A stretch of 41,709 nt of DNA, taken from NCBI GenBank assembly GCA_003224855.1, contig QHZY01000046.1, positions 1-41,709 of the forward strand, given 5' to 3'. Both the position numbers and the translations under genes were made by a program. The notes below the pieces were generated by a model, which did no database searches, was not told the origin of the DNA, and was given only the letters and a program-made list of their open reading frames with translations. Position 1 is the first letter of the stretch; every line of letters starts with the position of its first letter. This document shows, piece by piece, positions 1 through 7,015 of the stretch. The DNA comes from Acidobacteriota bacterium. GTDB taxonomy: Bacteria; Acidobacteriota; Terriglobia; Terriglobales; Acidobacteriaceae.

Positions 1-23
1 GCGTCCAAACGGGCGGAGGTTCG

Positions 24-1547
24 ATGAGAAAGCGTCTCTTTAAGATAACGGCTGCGGTCTTCCTGCTGTGCGCGGCAGCGGTCGCGCAGGACCTGGCAGC
101 TTTTGAGAAGCACATTACGGTCAAGAAACTCGACAACGGGCTGACGGCGATCGTGTACGAGCGGCCGGAGGCGCCGGTGTTTTCGTTCTTCAACCATGTT
201 GATGCAGGCTCGGTGCAGGACCCAACCGGGCAGACCGGAATGGCGCACATGTTCGAGCACATGGCCTTCAAAGGAACGGACAAGATCGGAACGACCGACT
301 ATGCCGCCGAGAAGGTTGCGCTCGAAAGAGTGGAGAAAGATTACGCGGCGTATCGATATATGCGGGACGCGAATGTGGATGGCGCGAGCGACCAGAAATT
401 GAAAGAGCTGCAGAAGAAGTGGCAGGACGCGATTGCTGAGGCGCAGAAATATGTGGTGCCGAATGAGTATCCGCGCATTCTGGAGAGCAATGGCGCAGAG
501 GGGTTGAACGCGTTCACCAATGAAGATGAGACGGCCTATCACTACTCGATGCCGACCAACCGGCTGGAGCTGTGGGCGTACATGGAATCGGAGAGATTTC
601 TGCATCCGGTGATGCGCGAGTTCTACAAAGAGAGAAACGTAGTAATCGAAGAACGGCGGATGCGGACGGACAGCAATCCCATTGGGCGGCTGCTGGAGCA
701 GTTCATCACGGCGGCGTACCAGGCGCACCAGTATCATCGGCCGACCATCGGCTGGATGTCAGACCTGAATTCGTTTTCGGCGACCGAGGCGCTGGACTTC
801 TTTCACACTTATTACATTCCTTCGAACATGGTGGTGGCGGTGGTGGGAGACGTGAAGGCATCGGAGGCCATGCCGATCATCGAGAAATATTTTGGCCGGA
901 TCAAGTCGGTGGAGAAGCCGGATGAGCGGACGACCACCGAGCCTCCGCAGAATTCCGAGCGGCGGGTCGTGCTGCACGAAGTTTCGCAACCGGTTTATCT
1001 CGAGGGTTATCACCGGCCGGATTATCGCAGCAAGGATGACGCGGTTTACGACTCGATTGCCGACCTGGTTTCAAATGGGCGAACGTCCCGACTGTATCGC
1101 GCACTGGTGCGCGATAAAAAGATTGCATCAGATTCGGCGGGATTCACGGGATTGCCAGGCAACAAGTATCCGCACCTGTTTGCGTTTTATGCCATTCCGC
1201 TGCCCGGGCATAAGCCGGAGGACATGGCTTCCGCAATACACGCGGAGTTGGAGCGCTTGAAGAATGAAGACATCACGGATGACGAACTGAAGATGATCAA
1301 GACCCGTGCCAAGGCGAACCTCTTACGCGGACTGGACAACAATGCGGGGTTGGCATCGCAGCTGGCAACCTATCAATCGCGTTATGACGATTGGCGCGAG
1401 CTCTTCCGCACTGTGGACCGGATTGAGCAGGTAACCAAGGCCGACATTCGGCGGGTGGCTGCGCAGACCTTTGTGGCCAGCAATCGGACGGTGGGGATTA
1501 TCGAAACCGCATCGCCTAACGGGGCGCAGAAGGGAGGCGCGCAATGA
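24..1547 (+). CDS. Secreted M16 family zinc metallopeptidase, catalytically competent
   Basis: The 507-residue protein opens with a Sec-type signal peptide (about residues 1-21, ending AVAQ). The inverted zinc motif of M16 peptidases, HxxEH, is present at H75-M-F-E78-H79 in the context GMAHMFEHMAFKGT. A distal acidic cluster (VVIEERR, near residue 210) can supply the third zinc ligand. Between the two is a charged, probably helical insertion (about 95-150), longer than in the canonical family. M16 enzymes degrade peptides, in the periplasm when they carry a signal as here. An AGG-type Shine-Dalgarno (GGAGG, 15-19) sits 4 bases before the ATG. The stop overlaps the next gene's start as ATGA, so the two are translationally coupled and probably form a heterodimer, as other paired M16 subunits do. 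The physiological substrate cannot be told from the sequence. Confidence 0.93.
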   Translation: MRKRLFKITAAVFLLCAAAVAQDLAAFEKHITVKKLDNGLTAIVYERPEAPVFSFFNHVDAGSVQDPTGQTGMAHMFEHMAFKGTDKIGTTDYAAEKVALERVEKDYAAYRYMRDANVDGASDQKLKELQKKWQDAIAEAQKYVVPNEYPRILESNGAEGLNAFTNEDETAYHYSMPTNRLELWAYMESERFLHPVMREFYKERNVVIEERRMRTDSNPIGRLLEQFITAAYQAHQYHRPTIGWMSDLNSFSATEALDFFHTYYIPSNMVVAVVGDVKASEAMPIIEKYFGRIKSVEKPDERTTTEPPQNSERRVVLHEVSQPVYLEGYHRPDYRSKDDAVYDSIADLVSNGRTSRLYRALVRDKKIASDSAGFTGLPGNKYPHLFAFYAIPLPGHKPEDMASAIHAELERLKNEDITDDELKMIKTRAKANLLRGLDNNAGLASQLATYQSRYDDWRELFRTVDRIEQVTKADIRRVAAQTFVASNRTVGIIETASPNGAQKGGAQ

Positions 1548-2989
1548 AAACGAAGTGGAAGCTGTTTCTCTTCTGCGTATTGATGGTGGCGGCGATGCCG
1601 GTCTGCAGCCAGGTGGGGTCATGGAAAGAGGTCAGGATTCCGGCACTGCCGGAGTTCAAGCCGCAGGAGCCGAAACGGATTGAGTTGCCGAACGGCATGG
1701 TGATCTTTCTGCAGGAAGATCATGAACTGCCGCTGATCGACGGGGTGGCGCGCATTCGTGGGGGATCGCGCTCGGAGCCGTCCGGCAAAATTGGGATGGT
1801 GGATATCTATGGCGAAGTGTGGCGCACCGGTGGCACGAAAAATCATACCGGCGACGAGCTGGATGATTATTTGGAAGTCCGCGCCGCGAAGGTAGAAACC
1901 GGCAACACCGCGGATTCAACGACCATAGGCTGGTCATCGTTAAAGCCGGACTTTAACGACGTGTTTGCGGCATTTCTGGACCTGTTGCAGAACCCTGAGT
2001 TTCGGTCCGACAAGGTCGAACTGGCGCAGCGGGAATACTTTGACGCGATTTCGCGGCGAAATGATGATGTGGGGCAGATTGCCGCGCGCGAGGCAACCAA
2101 GCTGGCGTATGGGGCCAGTAATCCGTACGCGCGGGTGCCAGAGTACGCCACGGTGGCCGCGGTCACGCGCCAGGACCTGATTGACTGGCACCACAGCCAC
2201 GTTCTTCCAAACAACATAATTTTAGGGGTGGTGGGCGATTTCGATTCAGCGCAGATGGAAGCCAGGCTGCGAAGCGTGTTCGGAAACTGGAAGCGGGGAA
2301 CGCCCCCCCCGGAGCCTAGGATCGACTTCACTCCCGCGAGGCCGGGCTACTACCTGATTCCCAAGGAAGATGTAAACCAGAGTTCGATCCGGATCGTTGG
2401 CCTGGGCACGATTCGCAAGAATCCTGATTATTACGCCATTGAAGTGTTCAACGAGGCTTTCGGCGGGGGAATGGCTTCGCGGCTGTTCCGGGAACTGCGC
2501 ACCGCGAAGGGACTGGCTTATTCGGTAGGCGGCGGGGTCGGAACGGCGTTCGACCATCCGGGAATCGATCGCCTTTCGATGGGGACCAAAAGTGAATCGA
2601 CGGTAGAGGCGGTGCAAGGGCTGTTCGAAGAAGTCGACAAGCTGAACTCGCACCCGATTACCGAGGAAGAGGCGCAGCGCGCGAAGGATTCGATTCTGAA
2701 TTCGTTCGTCTTCAACCTGGATTCGGCGGAAAAGATTTTGCGCGAGCGGATGGCGTATGAGTTCTATGGATACCCGGCAGATTTTCTGGAGCGCTACCGG
2801 GCAGGGATCGAGAAGGTGCAGACCCCGAGTGTGACCGCGGCAGGGACGAAATATCTGCACAAGGAGCAAATGCCGGTGCTGGTGATCGGCAACACCAAAG
2901 AGTTCGATAAGCCGTTGACGTCTTTGGGAACGGTGACCAATGTGGACATCACTATTCCGCCACCCCCGGCGGGGCTGATGCCGCAGTAG
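1544..2989 (+). CDS. Secreted M16 family peptidase-like partner lacking the zinc site
   Basis: This 481-residue M16-fold protein has an N-terminal signal peptide (about 1-22). Where the zinc motif should be, the aligned stretch reads D87-I-Y-G90-E91, so both histidines and the catalytic glutamate of HxxEH are gone. The C-terminal half keeps the M16 substrate-binding signature (LRTAKGLAYSVGGGVG, near 325), typical of the non-catalytic subunit of a two-subunit M16 protease. The start codon overlaps the stop of the active partner by four bases, so co-translation and complex formation are likely. An alternative is a purely structural or regulatory role. The family assignment is secure; the heterodimer is inferred from gene order and complementary motifs. 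Confidence 0.92.
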   Translation: MKTKWKLFLFCVLMVAAMPVCSQVGSWKEVRIPALPEFKPQEPKRIELPNGMVIFLQEDHELPLIDGVARIRGGSRSEPSGKIGMVDIYGEVWRTGGTKNHTGDELDDYLEVRAAKVETGNTADSTTIGWSSLKPDFNDVFAAFLDLLQNPEFRSDKVELAQREYFDAISRRNDDVGQIAAREATKLAYGASNPYARVPEYATVAAVTRQDLIDWHHSHVLPNNIILGVVGDFDSAQMEARLRSVFGNWKRGTPPPEPRIDFTPARPGYYLIPKEDVNQSSIRIVGLGTIRKNPDYYAIEVFNEAFGGGMASRLFRELRTAKGLAYSVGGGVGTAFDHPGIDRLSMGTKSESTVEAVQGLFEEVDKLNSHPITEEEAQRAKDSILNSFVFNLDSAEKILRERMAYEFYGYPADFLERYRAGIEKVQTPSVTAAGTKYLHKEQMPVLVIGNTKEFDKPLTSLGTVTNVDITIPPPPAGLMPQ

Positions 2990-3008
2990 ATTTGCGAAAA
3001 ATTCAAAG

Positions 3009-3056
3009 TTGATCTTAGTATTCGCCTTCGCTATAATGGCGAACAAAAGGCGAATA
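3009..3056 (+). promoter_or_regulatory. Promoter with flanking GGCGAA-type inverted/direct repeats (operator) for the radical SAM gene
   Basis: TTGATC (3009-3014) and a perfect TATAAT (3032-3037) are separated by exactly 17 bases. A perfect 10-base inverted repeat, TATTCGCCTT (3019-3028) and AAGGCGAATA (3047-3056), brackets the -10 box and reaches the Shine-Dalgarno AAGG (3047-3050). A third copy, GGCGAA (3038-3043), lies exactly 11 bases, about one helical turn, before the GGCGAA at 3049-3054. Spacer, -10, start site and ribosome-binding site are thus all inside the repeat field, which is what a tightly repressed gene looks like. The regulator is unknown; a LexA-type damage repressor is a guess. 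Confidence 0.75.
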
Positions 3057-3057
3057 T

Positions 3058-4065
3058 ATGGCTACCCTCCCTTTGTTGCCCCAGCTCACGCCTGAACGGC
3101 CAGGCCCGAAACTCATTGGAATCGCTCGCCTCGCCGCCGATGGCGAATCGGTGCGTCAAGGGCATGAAGTGGAATACTTCACGCTGCCGGCGCGGTCGGT
3201 GCTGAACCGTTGCGTCAGCAAGCGCGAGATGCCGTTTACCTGGACAATCAATCCTTATCGCGGGTGCGAGTTTGCCTGCAAGTACTGTTACGCGCGCTAC
3301 ACGCACGAGTTCATGGAGATGCGCGATGGCATTGCGTTCGAGCAAAAGATCTACATCAAGCAGCATGCGGCGGAGCTGTTGCGGCAGGAACTGCGCCACG
3401 TCAAGCCGGGCGAGGAGATAGCGATCGGGACGGCCACTGATCCGTATCAGCCGGCGGAGAAGCGGTTTGAGGTGACGAAGGGAATTCTGGAGGAGCTGGC
3501 GCGGCACGAAGGGCTGGAGCTGGGGATCATCACGAAATCGAATCTCGTAGTGCGCGACCTGGAGCTGCTGGGCGAGATCAATCGTAAGAACCGCCTGCAT
3601 GTGAGCCTGACGATTACCACCATGGATGCGAAGCTGGCGAGAATCCTGGAGCCGCGCGCTCCCAGGCCCGACTTACGGATGCAGGCTGTGAAGGAGTTGT
3701 CCGCGGCTGGAATCCGCACGGGAATAAGTTGTTCTCCGGTACTGCCGGGAATCACGGATTCGGCGAAGAACCTGGAAGGCGTGGTCAAGTCGGCAGCGGG
3801 TGCAGGAGCGAAGGGGATTTTTGCGAATCCTTTGTTTCTGAAGCCATGCTCGGCGGCGGTGTTCATGCCATTTCTGCAAGAAGAGTTTCCGAAGCTTTAC
3901 GAGGAGTATAGGAAACGATACGAGAAGCACGCGTTTTTGCCGAAGGCTTACCATCAGCGGATTTCGGAGCTAATGAAACGGTTGCGAGAGAAGCACGGTT
4001 TAGGGGAGCGCAGGAGAGCGGATGCGGTTGTGGTGCAGAAGGCACCGCAGATGAGCCTGTTTTGA
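3058..4065 (+). CDS. Radical SAM protein, spore photoproduct lyase-like (Rv2578c/PA0069-type)
   Basis: The 335-residue protein has the radical SAM cluster motif CxxxCxxC as C-E-F-A-C-K-Y-C in NPYRGCEFACKYCYARYTHE (near residues 64-83). Later segments fit a SAM-radical TIM barrel: IAIGTATDPYQPAEK, the ITKSNLVVRD strand and SLTITTMD. This arrangement matches the group distantly related to spore photoproduct lyase SplB and found in non-sporulating bacteria. The reaction of that group is not established. AAGG sits 7 bases before the ATG and is part of the operator arm. It stands alone, with about 70 bases to the M16 pair and its own strong promoter. Mycobacterial relatives have, as I recall without checking, been listed among damage-inducible genes, so a DNA-repair or nucleic-acid role is a reasonable guess only. 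Confidence 0.88.
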   Translation: MATLPLLPQLTPERPGPKLIGIARLAADGESVRQGHEVEYFTLPARSVLNRCVSKREMPFTWTINPYRGCEFACKYCYARYTHEFMEMRDGIAFEQKIYIKQHAAELLRQELRHVKPGEEIAIGTATDPYQPAEKRFEVTKGILEELARHEGLELGIITKSNLVVRDLELLGEINRKNRLHVSLTITTMDAKLARILEPRAPRPDLRMQAVKELSAAGIRTGISCSPVLPGITDSAKNLEGVVKSAAGAGAKGIFANPLFLKPCSAAVFMPFLQEEFPKLYEEYRKRYEKHAFLPKAYHQRISELMKRLREKHGLGERRRADAVVVQKAPQMSLF

Positions 4066-4076
4066 AAATCATCAAT

Positions 4077-4098
4077 CACGAAGGTCCACGAAGGGACC
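4077..4098. repeat. Short intergenic CACGAAGG direct repeat
   Basis: CACGAAGG occurs at 4077-4084 and 4087-4094 (period 10), and GGTCC/GGACC (4083-4087, 4094-4098) can form a short hairpin across the second copy. The gene-free stretch 4066-4197 shows nothing else beyond the promoter at its end. The repeat resembles degenerate intergenic repeats common in soil bacteria; no function can be claimed. Confidence 0.35.
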
Positions 4099-4197
4099 AA
4101 AGACTTTAACCATGAAGTAAAATCAACAGCTTTTTACTGCAATGCGCACAAAGGTACTGCCAGGGAGCGCAAAGAATGAGAGGGCGAATGGGTGGTT

Positions 4198-4203
4198 TAT
4201 AAT
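4198..4203 (+). promoter_or_regulatory. -10 box TATAAT of the PP2C phosphatase gene (candidate leaderless promoter)
   Basis: A perfect TATAAT ends 11 bases before the ATG at 4215. No Shine-Dalgarno lies between them, and the usual start-site distance would put the first base of the mRNA within about 5 bases of the start codon. No convincing -35 box is seen. Confidence 0.55.
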
Positions 4204-4214
4204 CGCCATCTCGC

Positions 4215-5414
4215 ATGCCCTTCCAGCCTCCCCGGCCAGCTGAAAATCCAGGCACCTGGGGCGCGGTTCCGCCTGAAGTTGCTCACCGCCGAAAAGGGAT
4301 GATCGCCGGCTTGCAAAGGTTCTGGCAACGAGTGACCGAAGGCCTGGAGATCGATCAGCTGTGGTCGCAGTTCAAGCGCGACGCGCAGAGTAGTTATCGG
4401 CTCTACTCCCGCGATGTGGAAGCCCGCAAGCTGCCCCATACAGGGCGGCACCGGTGGGTGCGCACTCTGCAGGAGTTCGCATGGGCGATTCTTGAAAAAC
4501 TGACGCCCGCGCGCCGGGTGCTGCTGCTGATCGGAATTATTTTCCTGATTTTTCCTGCTGGCGGTTTCAGCTTTCATGGGAAAGCCGGCCAAGTGGAAGT
4601 AGTGGAATTCGACTTCCGCTTCTACGGCGGGCTTCTGCTGCTGATTGTGCTGATTTTGGAAGTTTCCGATCGCGTAGTGATGAAGCGCGACCTGGAAATT
4701 GCTCGCGATATTCAGAACTGGCTGTTGCCCGAGCATCCTCCTGCGATTCCCGGGTTGGCGGTGGCGTTCGCGACCCGTCCCGCGAATACGGTAGCGGGAG
4801 ATTATTACGACACGTTCGCGCGTCCAGGCAGCGAGAATGCGAAATATTTGCTGGCCGTGGCGGATGTAGCGGGAAAGAGTATTCCTGCAGCCATGCTGAT
4901 GGCAACATTCCAGGCAAGTCTGCGAACCCTTTCGGCGGCGCCGGTATCGCTGCTGGAGATCGTGCGCGGCATGAATCAATATGCGTGCAGCAACAGCCAG
5001 AAGGGTGCGCGATTCACGACCGCATTCCTGGCGGAGTTCGATTCGGTCACACGCCAGCTCGATTACATCAACGCGGGACATAATCCACCGGTACTGAGGC
5101 GGGCAAGTGGCGACATTGAACACCTCACCGAAGGCGGATTGCCGCTGGGAATCATGCTCGATCGACCGCATGCTGCCGGGCGATGCGAGTTACAAGCGGG
5201 CGACTGGCTGATGATTTTTACTGACGGGCTGGTGGAGGCGTTGAACTATGCCGAAGCAGAGTATGGAGAAGAGCGCATGCTGGGCGTGCTTCAAAATGCA
5301 GTCTCTGTAACACCGGAAGAGTTGCTGCATCGGGTGATGGTCGACGTGGATTTTTTCGTGGGCGACACGCCGCAGCATGATGACATCACGTTGATGTTGA
5401 TTAAGGCAACGTAA
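4215..5414 (+). CDS. Membrane-anchored RsbU/SpoIIE-type PP2C serine phosphatase
   Basis: The 399-residue protein has a positively charged cytoplasmic N-terminal region (1-100), two membrane helices (about 102-118 and 138-151) and a C-terminal PPM/SpoIIE phosphatase domain (about 160-399). The domain shows the linker EIARDIQNWLLPE, the metal-binding GDYYD (195-199), DVAGKSIPAAMLMA (217-230), AGHNPP, FTDGLVEA and the terminal DDITLMLIK. The metal-coordinating aspartates D196, D217 and the final DD are present, so it should be active. Such enzymes dephosphorylate anti-sigma-factor antagonists in partner-switching cascades. No antagonist or anti-sigma kinase gene is adjacent, so the partner is elsewhere. 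The ATG at 4215 is supported by the TATAAT 11 bases upstream. Confidence 0.92.
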   Translation: MPFQPPRPAENPGTWGAVPPEVAHRRKGMIAGLQRFWQRVTEGLEIDQLWSQFKRDAQSSYRLYSRDVEARKLPHTGRHRWVRTLQEFAWAILEKLTPARRVLLLIGIIFLIFPAGGFSFHGKAGQVEVVEFDFRFYGGLLLLIVLILEVSDRVVMKRDLEIARDIQNWLLPEHPPAIPGLAVAFATRPANTVAGDYYDTFARPGSENAKYLLAVADVAGKSIPAAMLMATFQASLRTLSAAPVSLLEIVRGMNQYACSNSQKGARFTTAFLAEFDSVTRQLDYINAGHNPPVLRRASGDIEHLTEGGLPLGIMLDRPHAAGRCELQAGDWLMIFTDGLVEALNYAEAEYGEERMLGVLQNAVSVTPEELLHRVMVDVDFFVGDTPQHDDITLMLIKAT

Positions 5415-5441
5415 GTTCAGAATCTTAAAACGCAGAGCTCC

Positions 5442-5456
5442 CAGAGAAAGTCTCTG
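5442..5456. other. Small hairpin between convergent genes
   Basis: CAGAGA (5442-5447) and TCTCTG (5451-5456) form a 6-bp stem with a 3-base loop, between the ends of the phosphatase gene and the GerW-like gene. There is no T-run on either strand, so it may be a weak transcription end or an mRNA 3'-end structure. Confidence 0.3.
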
Positions 5457-5478
5457 AAAACCCGCGGAGCAGCAGATA

Positions 5479-5832
5479 TTATTGTCTCCGCCGTCTGCGA
5501 GCGAATAGAAGCCCCAGAGCGGCGCCCACCAGCAAACTCCCGGCCAGCTTCTTGCGATCCTGAATGGCGACAAAACGGGTTTCGCGCGGGCCAACTTCAA
5601 ACACACCGATCGGAATGGCGCGCACGCCGCCGCCACCTCCTCCGCCTTCACCTTTAGGGCGGGTGTCACCCAGTCCGCCGGTCCCCGCGCCAGCTCCGAA
5701 GCCGTAAGCGATCTTGGCGACAGGGATGATCGTCTTGTCGCCGGCGGTGACGGGATCGCCGAAAACACTTTTAACCTGCGCGCGACTGGAAAGATTGTCG
5801 TGCAACGACTGCAGCAAGGTATGGCTGCTCAT
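5479..5832 (-). CDS. GerW/YtfJ-family protein with C-terminal membrane anchor
   Basis: The ATG at 5832 is chosen over an upstream TTG (5847) because AAGGAG lies 6 bases before it; the TTG frame would run through that Shine-Dalgarno. The 117-residue protein matches the GerW/YtfJ family: the VFGDPVTAGDKTIIPVAKIAYGFGAG core, a long glycine tract, then AIPIGVFEVGPRETRFVAI. It ends in one hydrophobic helix (LAGSLLVGAALGLLF) followed by five arginines, so it is probably tail-anchored in the inner membrane with its body in the cytoplasm. In spore formers the family is linked to spores and germination; in other bacteria its function is unknown. It starts 11 bases after the Rieske gene's stop and is probably co-transcribed with it. 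Confidence 0.85.
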   Translation of the reverse strand: MSSHTLLQSLHDNLSSRAQVKSVFGDPVTAGDKTIIPVAKIAYGFGAGAGTGGLGDTRPKGEGGGGGGGVRAIPIGVFEVGPRETRFVAIQDRKKLAGSLLVGAALGLLFARRRRRQ

Positions 5833-5843
5833 AAGAAACTCCT

Positions 5844-6929
5844 TCAATCAGAATTCATGATTTCTGCGTACATGCGATGAAAGGCGTGGACTCCAACTTC
5901 CTGCTTGATGCTGTAGCGGCCTCGCTGGTAGCTCCGGGAGTGCAGATTTTTCTGCACGGTTTCGCAGATGGCGAGGTCTTCCGACTGAGTCTGGTGGCTG
6001 AACTCCACCGAGCGCAGTGCATCGGGACTGCCGAGCAGTTCAGGCAAAACGTACCACTCGAAAACCGCCATCGTGCGCTCGGGCGCGAGCGGGCAGATCA
6101 TATTGATCTGGACGTTGTCGGGATAGCAGTTGAGCATCCAGTTGGGGAAGACCCAGAAGTAGTCGGTCGTGAGACCGTCCGTTGCGGAAGAGTAAATTCG
6201 GGCAGTTTCATCGCCGGCCTGAGCCCCGCGCATGGGACTGAACTGGCGAACGTAGTTGGCATGCGGCTCGACGGTGTAGGAGCCGTAATCGAGCTCTCGA
6301 TTCAGGCCAGGGTGCACGCTGGGCAGATGATATCCCTCAAGATAATTGTCGATGTAGGTCTTCCAGTTGCATTGCATATCGTAGTTGCGCCGCTCGAGCA
6401 GCTTCATCTTGTCAAAAGGAAACTTGCTGAATTGTGCCGCTAGCCCGGCAAGCTGAGAGGCGAGCGGCACCGCCGACAGATCGAGATTGGCGAAGATCAG
6501 GTTTGACCATTCTTCCGTTCTGATCTGAGTGAGAGAAAACTCGGCAGCATTGAACCCGGGCTGGGCTTCGAATTCCGGAGCGCTGATGAGCTTGCCGTTG
6601 AGATCGTAAGTCCAGCCGTGATAACCGCAGCGGAAAAGCTTGCGCGACCCGCAGCCAGTGGCCGGTGGACCGGCGCGATGCCGGCAGACGTTATAGAAAC
6701 CGTTCAGCTCGATGGATGCCGTTCGAGCGATGAGCAGAGGCTCGCCGGCAAGTTCAGTGGTAAAAAAATCGCCAGCTTTGGCGACCTGATCGTGATGTCC
6801 GACGAGCTGCCAATTTCGGGAGAAGATGCGTGACATTTCTTCGGCAAAAATGGCCGAATCTCTATAGCAGTACGCGGGAAGAGCCCAGGCGCGGAGGAGA
6901 TCGCGATCGATTTCGAACTGGTGCGGCAT
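5844..6929 (-). CDS. Rieske [2Fe-2S] non-heme iron oxygenase, alpha-subunit type (choline/betaine monooxygenase-like)
   Basis: Taking the ATG at 6929, the protein has 361 residues; a GTG at 6941 is possible. The Rieske cluster motif is complete: C82-R-H84 and C101-G-Y-H104, followed by GWTYDLNG. The catalytic domain has NWKTYIDNYLEGYHLPSVHP, with bridging D194 and iron ligands H201 and H206; the third ligand is probably D318 in SEDLAICE. The end, RYSIKQEVGVHAFHRMY, resembles the choline/glycine-betaine monooxygenase branch rather than aromatic dioxygenases. No beta subunit or reductase is adjacent, so electron transfer must come from elsewhere. The substrate is uncertain. The start has no Shine-Dalgarno and lies directly behind a 15-bp tandem repeat that may carry the promoter. 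Confidence 0.9.
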   Translation of the reverse strand: MPHQFEIDRDLLRAWALPAYCYRDSAIFAEEMSRIFSRNWQLVGHHDQVAKAGDFFTTELAGEPLLIARTASIELNGFYNVCRHRAGPPATGCGSRKLFRCGYHGWTYDLNGKLISAPEFEAQPGFNAAEFSLTQIRTEEWSNLIFANLDLSAVPLASQLAGLAAQFSKFPFDKMKLLERRNYDMQCNWKTYIDNYLEGYHLPSVHPGLNRELDYGSYTVEPHANYVRQFSPMRGAQAGDETARIYSSATDGLTTDYFWVFPNWMLNCYPDNVQINMICPLAPERTMAVFEWYVLPELLGSPDALRSVEFSHQTQSEDLAICETVQKNLHSRSYQRGRYSIKQEVGVHAFHRMYAEIMNSD

Positions 6930-6941
6930 GGCCGGAAACAC

Positions 6942-6986
6942 TGTACGGCCAGCTATTGTACGGCCAGGTATTGTACGGCCAGCTAA
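6942..6986. repeat. Three tandem 15-bp repeats upstream of the Rieske gene
   Basis: TGTACGGCCAGCTAT (6942-6956), TGTACGGCCAGGTAT (6957-6971) and TGTACGGCCAGCTAA (6972-6986) are head-to-tail copies differing at one or two bases. On the minus strand the junctions create -10-like hexamers: TACAAT at 6975-6970 and 6960-6955, and TACAGT at 6945-6940. The last ends 10 bases before the Rieske ATG. Copy number could therefore alter promoter number or spacing. Confidence 0.85.
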
Positions 6987-7015
6987 AGAAAGCAGCCGAG
7001 TTGTGGCGAACGCGC

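Noticed and set aside
1544-1610. Lipoprotein signal on the second M16 protein (cysteine near residue 21)
   Set aside because: The residue before the cysteine is valine, which does not fit a lipobox; a normal signal peptide is more likely.
2246-3046. Long antisense reading frame (266 codons) over the second M16 gene
   Set aside because: It is a shadow of the conserved M16 frame, lacks recognisable domains and a ribosome-binding site, and is rich in Arg/Pro/His as expected of antisense frames in GC-rich DNA.
4197-5171. Antisense frame of 324 codons over the phosphatase gene
   Set aside because: The plus strand has the complete PP2C domain; the antisense product shows no motif or signal.
6942-6986. 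Short CRISPR-like repeat cluster
   Set aside because: The units are contiguous tandem copies with no spacers, and no cas genes are present.
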